NCBI GenBank assembly: GCA_016781115.1
Contig: JADDQX010000128.1
Location: 1-6,567, forward strand
From: Actinomycetota bacterium
GTDB taxonomy: Bacteria > Actinomycetota > CADDZG01 > WHSQ01
Length of the DNA: 6,567 nt
Direction of reading: 5' to 3'
The first letter of the stretch is position 1. The number at the start of each line of letters is the position of its first letter. Positions 1 through 6,127 of this stretch are shown here, in pieces. The notes under the pieces are model-generated. The model had not been told where the DNA came from. It ran no database searches and saw nothing but the letters and a program-made list of their open reading frames with translations. The position numbers and the translations under genes were made by a program.

Positions 1-1
1 C

Positions 2-328
2 TATGTAGGACAACCCGACGAATGGGTACGCGAGCGACAGAGCCACCCGGGACAGGACGACCAACCAGAAGATCGCGGATACGCCGAAGAGGGTCAACCC
101 GATCCACAAGAGCGGCTCCCTCAGGGCCCGCGTCAGCGTCTGGCCCACGTCGGCGACCTCCGCGCTGCCGATGCGGCCGATCGACTCCATCGCCGCCTTG
201 AGCGTCACCTGCCCCGCGGTGGCGAAGACGACGCTCACCAGCAACAGGGCCACCGAGATGAGCGTCGACGAGGTCGACCCGGCGGCCGCTACGGGGACTA
301 TCTCGGGAGGAGGAGCTTCGAGCGCCAT
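2..328 (-). CDS. SMR/EamA-like small membrane transporter, 5' part (runs off the left edge)
   Basis: The minus strand reads open from an ATG at 328-326 for 109 codons to the window edge. A hydrophilic start of about 20 residues is followed by a membrane helix at about 22-44 ending in GQVTLK, a loop at about 45-70, a second helix at about 72-92 (PLLWIGLTLFGVSAIFWLVV), and the motif LSRVALSLAYPFVGLSYI opening a third helix. The G-Q-x3-K of helix 1 and the LSR-(V/A)-L-S-x-AYP motif are typical of small four-helix SMR/EamA-type proteins, including ArnE/ArnF-like flippase subunits for polyprenyl-linked sugars. Members are about 110-150 residues, so a fourth helix should lie outside the window. The substrate cannot be told from sequence; drug export and lipid-sugar flipping are both possible. 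An in-frame TAG 45 bases upstream leaves the ATG as the only usual start in between. There is no Shine-Dalgarno sequence, which fits the leaderless box described separately. It is transcribed divergently from the RHS gene. Confidence 0.8.
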   Translation of the reverse strand, partial: MALEAPPPEIVPVAAAGSTSSTLISVALLLVSVVFATAGQVTLKAAMESIGRIGSAEVADVGQTLTRALREPLLWIGLTLFGVSAIFWLVVLSRVALSLAYPFVGLSYI

Positions 329-335
329 GCGGCGG

Positions 336-341
336 AGTCTA
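336..341 (-). promoter_or_regulatory. Candidate -10 box of a leaderless promoter for the SMR/EamA-like gene
   Basis: On the minus strand TAGACT (a TANNNT match) lies 7 bases before the ATG at 328. Actinobacterial leaderless genes typically carry TANNNT about 6-8 bases before the first transcribed base, which is then the start codon. The gene has no purine-rich ribosome binding site upstream, which agrees with this reading. No convincing -35 element is visible. The motif is short, so chance is a real alternative. Confidence 0.4.
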
Positions 342-418
342 AGTCGCTCTACAAGGGGTCCGATCTCTGGCTACAGTCAGCAACCGCGGGCGACGTCCGA
401 CGACGTGCTCTCCCGAGA

Positions 419-462
419 TTGTCGCCATTCTGTCGGTGACTTGTCGGTGTTCTGTCCTGGAA
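419..462 (+). promoter_or_regulatory. Four tandem 11-bp direct repeats (YTGTC), PHO-box-like operator
   Basis: Four units follow one another without gaps: TTGTCGCCATT (419-429), CTGTCGGTGAC (430-440), TTGTCGGTGTT (441-451) and CTGTCCTGGAA (452-462). The first five bases of every unit are YTGTC. A weaker unit, CTCTC plus six bases, precedes them at 408-418. Direct repeats with an 11-bp period are the classical binding site of PhoB/OmpR-type winged-helix regulators; the E. coli PHO box half-site starts CTGTCAT. The site lies about 91 bases before the transporter start and about 103 before the RHS start, so either or both genes could be controlled. The regulator is not identified; the response regulator at the right end of the window is a candidate only by family. 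Confidence 0.5.
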
Positions 463-550
463 CTCCCGGCCCTCATCGCAGTCTCCTTGCACTCGGCCGC
501 GCAAACAGCCGGTCTCGAGCATCGGTGAGCCGTCGCCCAGGTGACGGGTG

Positions 551-560
551 AGGTGGGGGG
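551..560 (+). promoter_or_regulatory. Shine-Dalgarno sequence supporting the GTG start at 566
   Basis: AGGTGGGGGG ends five bases before the GTG at 566-568 and is the only strong purine-rich, anti-16S-complementary stretch nearby. It lies inside the frame if the upstream GTG at 548 is used, and that GTG has only a weak GGTGACGGG before it. This favours 566 as the RHS start and gives a compact signal peptide. Confidence 0.5.
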
Positions 561-565
561 TATCT

Positions 566-3500
566 GTGGTCGCTGTACACCAGCTTAAGGAGATTCGTCG
601 GGTCGCGCTGCCCATATGTGTGCTGGTTGCGGCCAGCCTAATCATGTTCGGGATGCCTGCCCAGGCCGCCGCCGAAACGTCGACGTCGCCCACGCCTCCC
701 GACCTCCAAGCGGTCAACAGAACGCCCGTCGGAGGTCCCCCGCCCGAGCACGTAGAGCGCGGCACGGATGTCGAAGACCGTTCGCGGCGGACCCGGGATT
801 CGCGCACCTTTGTCACCCCCGAGGGACTCCACAGAACCGAGATCTATAGCGGGTCCATCCACTACCGCGACGGCCAAGGTCAATGGCAAGAGATCGACAA
901 CACGCTGGTTGCCTCCTCTGAGTCGGGATATGCCTACGAGAACGCCGCCAACAGCTACAAGGTGGCTTTTCCCGCTGATCTCGCCGCGGCCCCGATACGC
1001 CTGAGCTTCGGCGATGCCTGGATCAGCTTCGCGCCACGCGGCGCCACGGGGTCTCCGACCGGCCAGGGCAGCACCGCGACCTACGCCGACGCCCTGCCCG
1101 GGATCGACGCGGCGTATACCGCTACCAGCGATGGATTGAAAGAGGAGCTGACGCTGGCGACTGCCGACGCATCTCACCAGGTCGTCTTCGATATCGAGGC
1201 GAGCCCCGGCCTCAGGATCGACACGGACGACCAGGGTGCCACGACGGTCGTAGCCCCCTCTGGAGAGCGTTTGTCCATAGCCGCACCGTTCATGTACGAC
1301 AGTGCCGACGAACCGGCTTACTCCAGCGACGTCTCGTTCCAGCTGGAGCGCAGCGACGCGGGCTTCGTCGGTACGCTGACGGCGGACCCGGAGTGGGTGA
1401 AGGCACCGGGTCGGGTCTTTCCGATCGTCATAGACCCCCAGTTCATCTCGCCCAGGGCCGCTCCTGACTGTCACATCACGAGCGGCAGCGCCGCCGACTC
1501 CAGCTTCTGCAGCGCTGAGCCGCTCAAGGTGGGATACGACGGCTCACAGGCCTCGCGCGCGCTGATGCAGTTCAGCCTCGGTGCTTTGCCACCGCAGGTG
1601 GACGTGCTGAACGCGGAGCTCGGCATGAACCTCTACGCCACCTCGACCTCCAACGGAGCCTCCGTGAGCGTGCACGAGGTGAGCAAGTCGTGGACCACGG
1701 CGGTCACCTGGAACAAGCGCAACAGCACCGACGCGTGGACCAACGCCGGCGGCGACTTCAAAGCGGCGGCATATACCCGGACCGGCGTCGGCACGAGCAC
1801 CGGGTGGCAGTACTGGTACCCAACCGAGGTCGTCCAGGACTGGGTGAACGGGAGGTCCCCGAACAACGGGCTGATCGTCAAGGCGGACGCAGAGACGGTC
1901 AACAACGTGCTGAGCTTCAGGTCGTCGGAGTCCTCCATCGGCAAGCCGCGCTTGACGGTCGAATACGAGCCGCGCGTCGGCGAGCGCCCCTTCTACACGG
2001 TCGAGAGCCAGCAACTCAGCGACAGGATGTCGCTACACGCCAACGTCGCGAGCGGCAACGTCATGCTCAAGGCAAGCGACCTCGCGATCGCCGGCACTGG
2101 GATCGACCTCAGCCTCGACCGCGTTTACAACAGCCGCGCCGAGAGCATGATCGGCTGGAGCGACCAGTGGGGCCAGGGCGGAACGGCGGCCTACGAGGAA
2201 CTGATCAAGTACGGCGACGGATCGGTCGCGCTTTCAGGCCGCAGCGCGTTCGTGATCCCCTTCATCAAGAGGAGCGACGGGACCTTCAAGTCACCTCCGG
2301 CAATCGACGCGACCTTGACCAGGAACGCGGACGCCACCTACACGCTGAAGTTCCACCACGACGAAGAGAAGCACCACTTCTCGAGCGGAGGCCAGATCAC
2401 CTCGGTCGTCGACCGCAACGGCAACAAGATCTCCTTCGCCTACGACAGCTTCGGCAGCGTCGCGTCGGTCACCGACACTCAAGGGCGCGTCACGACGTTC
2501 ACGCTCAACAGCGTCGGCATGATCAGTTCGATCACGGATCCGGTGGGTCGCAAGCACACCTACGGCTACGACGCAAACGATCTGCTGACGAGCTACACCG
2601 ACCCCACCGGCAAGATAACGAAATTCGCCTACGACTCGCTGTTCGCTCTCACGCAGATCACCGATCCCAATGCCAACTTGACGAAGCTGGCGTACGACTC
2701 CCACCGCCGCGTGACGTCCATTACGCGGGTGACCGATGCCGCCAACGGGACGGGACCGACGACGTCGTTCACGTACAACGCGGGCAACACCGTGGTCACC
2801 GATCCCCGCGGGAACAAGACGACGTACGCGTTCGACGGCATGGGGCGCGTGAGCAAGACGACCAATGCCCTCGGCAACGCAACGTCGAAGACGTACACCT
2901 CGAACAGCAACGTCGCCGACTACACCGACGCGGACACAAGCAAGACGATCTTCAGCTACAACGCCAACAACAACCTCACCAAGATCCAAGCGCCCACCGG
3001 ATCGATCAATACCCTGGCTTACGACGATGCCTCGCATCCGCATTCACCCACCACCCTGACGGACGCGCAAGGAAACACCCAGACCCATGTCTACGACACC
3101 AACGGCAACGTCGCTTCGGTCACGAACGGACTCGCTAGCCAGAACAAGTTCAGCTACACCTACAACTCCAACGGGACGCTGGCTTCCATCACCGACTCCA
3201 AGGGCAACGTCACCTCACATTCGTACGACACCAAGGGCAACCTCACGCAGATCAGCTACCCGTCGCCGATGGGTGCGACCTCGTTCACCTACGACGGAGT
3301 CTCGCGTACGACGTCGATGACCGACGGCAAGGGGCAGAAGACGAGCTACGCCTACGACGCGGTCGACCGGCTGACTTCGATCACCTACGCCGACGGCGCG
3401 ACCATCTCCTACAGCTACGCCGCCAACGGCAACCTGCTCAGCCGCGTGGACAACACCGGAACGACGAGCTTCGCCTACGATGCGCTGAACCGGATGACCA

Positions 3501-4831
3501 AAAAGACACTTCCGAACGGGTCTTCAATCACCTACGGGTACGATGCGGCCGGGAACCTGACCTCCCTAACCGATGGCGGGGGCAGCGTGAGCTACGCCTA
3601 CGATGCGGTCAACCTGGTGTCTTCGCTGACCGAGCCCTCGGGCGCCAAGACCACCTTCTCGCACGACAAGAGCTACAGGCGGACGTCGACCGCGTACCCG
3701 AACGCGGTGACGCAGAACGCCACCTACGACGCCTCCGGGCGCATGACGAAGATCGCCGCCACGAACTCTGCCGGTACCACGTTGACAAGCTTCACCTACA
3801 GCTACACCGACCCCGCGACGGGCAAGGACAGCGCGTTGCGCCAGAGCGTGACCGACAAGAACGGTAACAAGACCGTCTACGGCTACGACGTAATCAACCG
3901 GCTCAAGAGAGCCAAGACGACGAGCTCGTCGGGGACCGTTACCGAGGACTACCAGTATGACTACGACGGCAACTCCAACATCACGAGCAAGACCGTGAAC
4001 GGCATCGCGACCAGCTACACCTATAACGCGGCGAACCAGATGACGGCCGCCGGATCGACCACCTACTCCTACGACGCCGCCGGCAACCAGACCGGCAACT
4101 CCGCGGGACTCGCATTGAGCTACAACGCGAAGAACCAGACGACCAGCATCACCCCGTCGGGTGGCAGCGCGGTCTCGATGAGCTACGCGGACGCGACCCA
4201 GGACGAGCGGGTGGGAGCCGGAGGCAAGACCTTCGACTACAGCTTGCTCGGTCTCACGACCGAAAGAGATGGCGGCACGACCCACTACACCCGTGACAAC
4301 AAGGGAGCTCTCGTCGCTCAGCGTGGTCCTTCTGCGACCCACTACTACCTGGTGGACGCGCTCGGTTCCGTGGTCGGCCTCACCGACTCGTCTGGAAGCC
4401 TTGCCGCCACCTACAGGTATGAGCCCTACGGGAAGCTGGTTTCGAGCACAGGGAGCCTTTCGAACCCATGGCGCTTCGCTGGTGGCTACTTCGATTCGTC
4501 AACGGGCTTCTACAAGTTCGGGACGCGCTACTACGATCCAAACGTGGGGCGGTGGACGCAGCCGGATCCCGTCAGTGGGTGCATCGATCAGCCTGAATCA
4601 CTAAATCCTTACGTGTACGTAAATAGCAACCCTGTAAACGCCACTGATGAGTCGGGACGCTTTTCGTTCTCTTGCTGGCTGCAGTGTGTCACGGCCGCGT
4701 GTTCGCGGACGGTTCTACTCTCGTGCCAAAAGGTTCTTCGCGTCCCTATAATCGGCTCTAGGCTGTTCGTCGGGTGCGTCATCGGCGCTTGCGGTGCCTG
4801 GGCAACATGGTGTGTGTTCGCATGTCCGTAA
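566..4831 (+). CDS. Secreted RHS-repeat polymorphic toxin-like protein (DNRLRE domain, YD repeats, RHS core, Cys-rich tip)
   Basis: This 1421-residue protein starts at GTG 566, chosen for the ribosome binding site at 551-560; GTG 548 would add six residues. Residues 1-34 form a Sec signal peptide: basic HQLKEIRR, a hydrophobic core at 13-30, and a PAQA cleavage site. Residues about 70-298 are the beta-rich region usually found before DNRLRE domains in actinobacterial RHS proteins. Residues about 301-469 fit a DNRLRE domain (RALMQFSLGALP; VTWNKRNSTDAW; VQDWVNG; LSFRSSESS...PRLTVEYEP). Residues about 489-535 resemble DUF6531 (ANVASGNVML...LDRVYNSR). About 26 YD repeats of the type YDxxGxLTSxTDxxG fill residues about 613-1200. 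The RHS core spans about 1259-1335 (HYYLVDALGSVVGLTD, YRYEPYGK, WRFAGGYFDSSTGFYKFGTRYYDP, GRWTQPDP). A hinge ending NPVNATDESG leads to a 57-residue Cys-rich tip (1365-1421). RHS cores form shells enclosing a C-terminal toxin that is released by cleavage near the hinge. Here the tip's activity is unknown. The protein is probably exported and cell-surface attached, acting on neighbouring cells. Confidence 0.9.
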   Translation: MVAVHQLKEIRRVALPICVLVAASLIMFGMPAQAAAETSTSPTPPDLQAVNRTPVGGPPPEHVERGTDVEDRSRRTRDSRTFVTPEGLHRTEIYSGSIHYRDGQGQWQEIDNTLVASSESGYAYENAANSYKVAFPADLAAAPIRLSFGDAWISFAPRGATGSPTGQGSTATYADALPGIDAAYTATSDGLKEELTLATADASHQVVFDIEASPGLRIDTDDQGATTVVAPSGERLSIAAPFMYDSADEPAYSSDVSFQLERSDAGFVGTLTADPEWVKAPGRVFPIVIDPQFISPRAAPDCHITSGSAADSSFCSAEPLKVGYDGSQASRALMQFSLGALPPQVDVLNAELGMNLYATSTSNGASVSVHEVSKSWTTAVTWNKRNSTDAWTNAGGDFKAAAYTRTGVGTSTGWQYWYPTEVVQDWVNGRSPNNGLIVKADAETVNNVLSFRSSESSIGKPRLTVEYEPRVGERPFYTVESQQLSDRMSLHANVASGNVMLKASDLAIAGTGIDLSLDRVYNSRAESMIGWSDQWGQGGTAAYEELIKYGDGSVALSGRSAFVIPFIKRSDGTFKSPPAIDATLTRNADATYTLKFHHDEEKHHFSSGGQITSVVDRNGNKISFAYDSFGSVASVTDTQGRVTTFTLNSVGMISSITDPVGRKHTYGYDANDLLTSYTDPTGKITKFAYDSLFALTQITDPNANLTKLAYDSHRRVTSITRVTDAANGTGPTTSFTYNAGNTVVTDPRGNKTTYAFDGMGRVSKTTNALGNATSKTYTSNSNVADYTDADTSKTIFSYNANNNLTKIQAPTGSINTLAYDDASHPHSPTTLTDAQGNTQTHVYDTNGNVASVTNGLASQNKFSYTYNSNGTLASITDSKGNVTSHSYDTKGNLTQISYPSPMGATSFTYDGVSRTTSMTDGKGQKTSYAYDAVDRLTSITYADGATISYSYAANGNLLSRVDNTGTTSFAYDALNRMTKKTLPNGSSITYGYDAAGNLTSLTDGGGSVSYAYDAVNLVSSLTEPSGAKTTFSHDKSYRRTSTAYPNAVTQNATYDASGRMTKIAATNSAGTTLTSFTYSYTDPATGKDSALRQSVTDKNGNKTVYGYDVINRLKRAKTTSSSGTVTEDYQYDYDGNSNITSKTVNGIATSYTYNAANQMTAAGSTTYSYDAAGNQTGNSAGLALSYNAKNQTTSITPSGGSAVSMSYADATQDERVGAGGKTFDYSLLGLTTERDGGTTHYTRDNKGALVAQRGPSATHYYLVDALGSVVGLTDSSGSLAATYRYEPYGKLVSSTGSLSNPWRFAGGYFDSSTGFYKFGTRYYDPNVGRWTQPDPVSGCIDQPESLNPYVYVNSNPVNATDESGRFSFSCWLQCVTAACSRTVLLSCQKVLRVPIIGSRLFVGCVIGACGAWATWCVFACP
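2402..4190 (+). repeat. YD (RHS) repeat array within the secreted protein
   Basis: About 26 degenerate units of roughly 20-25 codons follow one another. Their common frame is an aromatic pair with YD, then G-N/R-x-T-S-x-T-D/x and a G-x-x-T-S/T turn, as in FAYDSFGSVASVTDTQGRVT, YGYDANDLLTSYTDPTGKIT and YAYDAVDRLTSITYADGATI. Such arrays build the spiral beta-sheet wall of RHS/Tc shells. The units differ enough in DNA sequence that this is an old protein repeat rather than a recent tandem duplication. Confidence 0.85.
4658..4828 (+). other. Variable C-terminal tip of the RHS protein: 57-residue cysteine-rich hydrophobic domain
   Basis: After the hinge motif NPVNATDESG the last 57 residues contain eight cysteines and almost no acidic residues. 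Counting from the Arg after DESG, the cysteines are at 6, 10, 15, 23, 40, 45, 52 and 56, giving the spacing C-x3-C-x4-C-x7-C-x16-C-x4-C-x6-C-x3-C, close to a mirror image. The second half (IIGSRLFVGCVIGACGAWAT and the following WCVFAC) is hydrophobic enough to enter a membrane. No nuclease, deaminase, ADP-ribosyltransferase or peptidase motif is visible. This is where RHS proteins carry their exchangeable toxin domain. A disulfide-braced helical hairpin that acts on membranes is a guess. A simple surface anchor, or a remnant of a longer tip, is also possible. Confidence 0.6.
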
Positions 4832-4905
4832 GAGCACGTCGGAGCAAGCGAAGGTGCACTCGGTCGAATGCAGCGCCGGCCGACGCCAAGCGTCTGTTGT
4901 GCAAG

Positions 4906-5490
4906 ATGAATGAGCCCAAGGAAGAACGACTGCTTGCGATGCTTCACGATTCGAGTCCGAACGGGCGCCGCATCGCTGCCGCGACCCTTGTTGCCCTCGA
5001 TGATCTTCGTCCGGCGAGACCTTTGATTGAGGCACTTCGCGCGGCGGAGGGCCACGTTACAGGACCCGGGTGGCCACCCAGCGCTGACGAGCTGTTGCGC
5101 TTTGGTCTTTCGCGCCTCAGGAGTTTGCCTCTAGTCGAAATCTTCAGCAAGGGGCTTGTGGATGAGGATCGGCGTGTAAGGACTCTTTCGGCTTTCGCTC
5201 TTGGTGAGATTGGGAACAGCGGCGCCATCGACGTCCTTGCTGACGCATTGAGCGACGAACATCGGCCGCTCCGGGTCGAAGCCGCCAAAGCCTTGGGAAA
5301 ACTGCGTGACCCGCGGGCGGCTGCCGCGCTCGTAGAGGCACTCGATGATGAATCTCTCCTCGTACGCCGGGCTGCCAGTGACGCTCTAGTGAAGCTTGGA
5401 AACGACTCGAGACGACACCTGCTCGAGGCGAAGCGGACCGGTAGTGCGAGGCGGCGTCGAGCTGCCGGACGCGGGTTGAGGAAACTCTAG
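4906..5490 (+). CDS. HEAT-repeat protein, candidate immunity protein of the RHS locus
   Basis: This 194-residue protein has no signal peptide or membrane segment, so it should be cytosolic. It consists of PBS-lyase-type HEAT repeats: a degenerate one at about 14-45, then clear helical pairs at about 86-115 (RVRTLSAFALGEIGNSGAID), 117-146 (LRVEAAKALGKLRDPRAAAA) and 148-166 (VRRAASDALVKLGN). It ends in a very basic tail with RRRR and RGLRKL. HEAT repeats form curved solenoids that bind other proteins; no enzyme motif is visible. It lies 74 bases after the RHS gene on the same strand, where the cognate immunity gene is expected, so neutralising the Cys-rich tip is the natural inference. A HEAT protein acting on the RHS shell, or one unrelated to it, cannot be excluded. 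ATG 4906 was chosen because the repeat homology begins there. The frame is open upstream (ATGs at 4822, 4807 and 4774 inside the RHS gene), and none of these starts has a good ribosome binding site. Confidence 0.75.
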   Translation: MNEPKEERLLAMLHDSSPNGRRIAAATLVALDDLRPARPLIEALRAAEGHVTGPGWPPSADELLRFGLSRLRSLPLVEIFSKGLVDEDRRVRTLSAFALGEIGNSGAIDVLADALSDEHRPLRVEAAKALGKLRDPRAAAALVEALDDESLLVRRAASDALVKLGNDSRRHLLEAKRTGSARRRRAAGRGLRKL

Positions 5491-5492
5491 TC

Positions 5493-5524
5493 TGTCACGA
5501 TGTGGACCCTGGGTGGGGGTGACA
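5493..5524. repeat. Short inverted repeat between the HEAT gene and the orphan RHS core
   Basis: TGTCAC (5493-5498) and GTGACA (5519-5524) are exact inverted copies separated by 20 bases. The loop contains a second small dyad, ACCC-T-GGGT (5506-5514), whose centre is offset by about 1.5 bases from the outer one. It starts three bases after the HEAT stop codon and lies just before RHS homology resumes. It could be a weak terminator, an operator or a junction scar. No U-tract follows it and no transposase is nearby. Confidence 0.3.
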
Positions 5525-5552
5525 ATCTGCCTCGTCTGCCGCCCAGAAACGG

Positions 5553-6062
5553 GTGGAGGGGCGCTACGACGCGAACGGCAACCAGACCGGCAACTCCGCA
5601 GGCCAGGCGCTCACCTACAACGCCAAGGACCAGACCACCTCGATCAAGCCCGCGGGCGGGACCGCAATCTCGATGGCGTATGCCGATGCCAACCAGACGG
5701 AGCGAGTGAGCGCCGGCTCGACCACCTTCAAGTCGACCCTGTTGGGCCTCCAGGGCGAAACGACCGGCACCGCCTCGACCTACTACACCCGGGACGAGGC
5801 GGGGCGCCTGGTGAGCCAGCGCACCCCCAACGGCACCCACTACTACCTCTTCGACGTACTCGGCTCGGTGGTGGCGCTGACCGACTCGTCGGGCGGCGTG
5901 GTGGCGAGCTACAGCTACGAGCCCTACGGCAGGACCACCGCGTCGGGCACAGTCTCCAACGCATGGCGCTTCGCGGCGGGTTACTTCGACGCCTCGACGG
6001 GCCTCTACAAATTCGGGACCCGTTACTACGATCCTGGTTTGGCCCGCTGGACGCAGCGATAG
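5553..6062 (+). pseudogene. Orphan RHS core fragment, truncated before any toxin tip
   Basis: About 169 codons repeat the last part of the main RHS protein, from YDANGNQTGNSAG through the core motifs HYYLFDVLGSVVALTD, YSYEPYGR and WRFAAGYFDASTGLYKFGTRYYDP. By eye about two thirds of residues match the main gene, and 24 bases at 5576-5599 are identical to 4081-4104. Homology begins at about 5562. The frame is open back to a TGA at 5520, and the GTG at 5553 is the only plausible start. There is no signal peptide or repeat array, so it cannot be a working exported carrier alone. The end reads WTQR-stop instead of WTQPDP: relative to the main gene, five extra bases (gatag, 6058-6062) separate cagc from cggatcc. 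Removing them restores QPDP. After this point no hinge or tip is recognisable. Orphan cores of this kind normally serve as reservoirs of alternative tips exchanged by recombination; this one seems decayed or has lost its tip. Confidence 0.8.
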
Positions 6063-6071
6063 CGGATCCGC
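6062..6071. repeat. 10-bp perfect palindrome at the broken hinge of the orphan core
   Basis: GCGGATCCGC is fully self-complementary and overlaps the last base of the premature stop. The main gene has a similar but imperfect ccggatcc at the same place. It may be incidental to the conserved PDP codons, or may mark the spot where the 5-nt insertion arose. Confidence 0.3.
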
Positions 6072-6127
6072 GCCAACACCGCGCAGAAGATCTTGAGCCG
6101 GCCCTCCTCGCCCCAATCACGTGGCCC
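6063..6127. other. Spacer between the orphan RHS core and the convergent response-regulator gene
   Basis: If the 5-nt insertion is ignored, the restored frame reads PDPRQHRAEDLEPALL and soon runs antisense into the regulator gene. This stretch may therefore be the stub of a lost hinge. I see no convincing Rho-independent terminator for either convergent gene. Confidence 0.4.

Larger units (their letters stand above)
329..547. other. Divergent intergenic region between the transporter gene and the RHS gene
   Basis: About 220 bases separate the two divergent starts. The open frames through this stretch on either strand look like shadows: they have no recognisable motif and run across the ends of the neighbouring genes. 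It holds the possible leaderless -10 box for the left gene and the four tandem 11-bp repeats at 419-462. I see no good sigma-70 type -35/-10 pair for the RHS gene and no transcription terminator. Confidence 0.6.

Noticed and set aside
487..520. TTGCAC as a -35 box for the RHS gene
   Set aside because: No acceptable -10 hexamer occurs 16-18 bases downstream.
171..551. Plus-strand open frame of 126 codons
   Set aside because: Its first half is antisense to the SMR/EamA-like gene, whose membrane motifs are convincing, and its second half crosses the tandem 11-bp repeats.
638..1474. Minus-strand open frame of 278 codons
   Set aside because: It is antisense to the signal peptide and N-terminal region of the RHS protein, has low-complexity Arg/Gly/Val composition, and shows no start signal or family motif.
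1690..3138. Long plus-strand open frame of 482 codons inside the RHS gene
   Set aside because: It is an Arg/Gln/His-rich shadow in a second frame of the high-GC RHS gene, with no recognisable motif, while the main frame has clear DNRLRE and YD-repeat domains.
2402..4190. Possible CRISPR array or DNA tandem repeat
   Set aside because: The periodicity is at protein level only; unit length and DNA sequence vary and there are no constant repeats with spacers.
3566..4342. Minus-strand open frame of 258 codons
   Set aside because: It is antisense to the YD repeats; its Gly/Val/Arg-rich composition is the usual complement of high-GC coding DNA and no domain is visible.
4609..5055. Minus-strand open frame of 148 codons across the tip and HEAT gene start
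   Set aside because: It has no motif and no ribosome binding site, and overlaps two plus-strand genes that follow the expected toxin and immunity layout.
5487..6116. Minus-strand open frame of 209 codons
   Set aside because: It is antisense to the orphan RHS core and has shadow-like composition without motifs.
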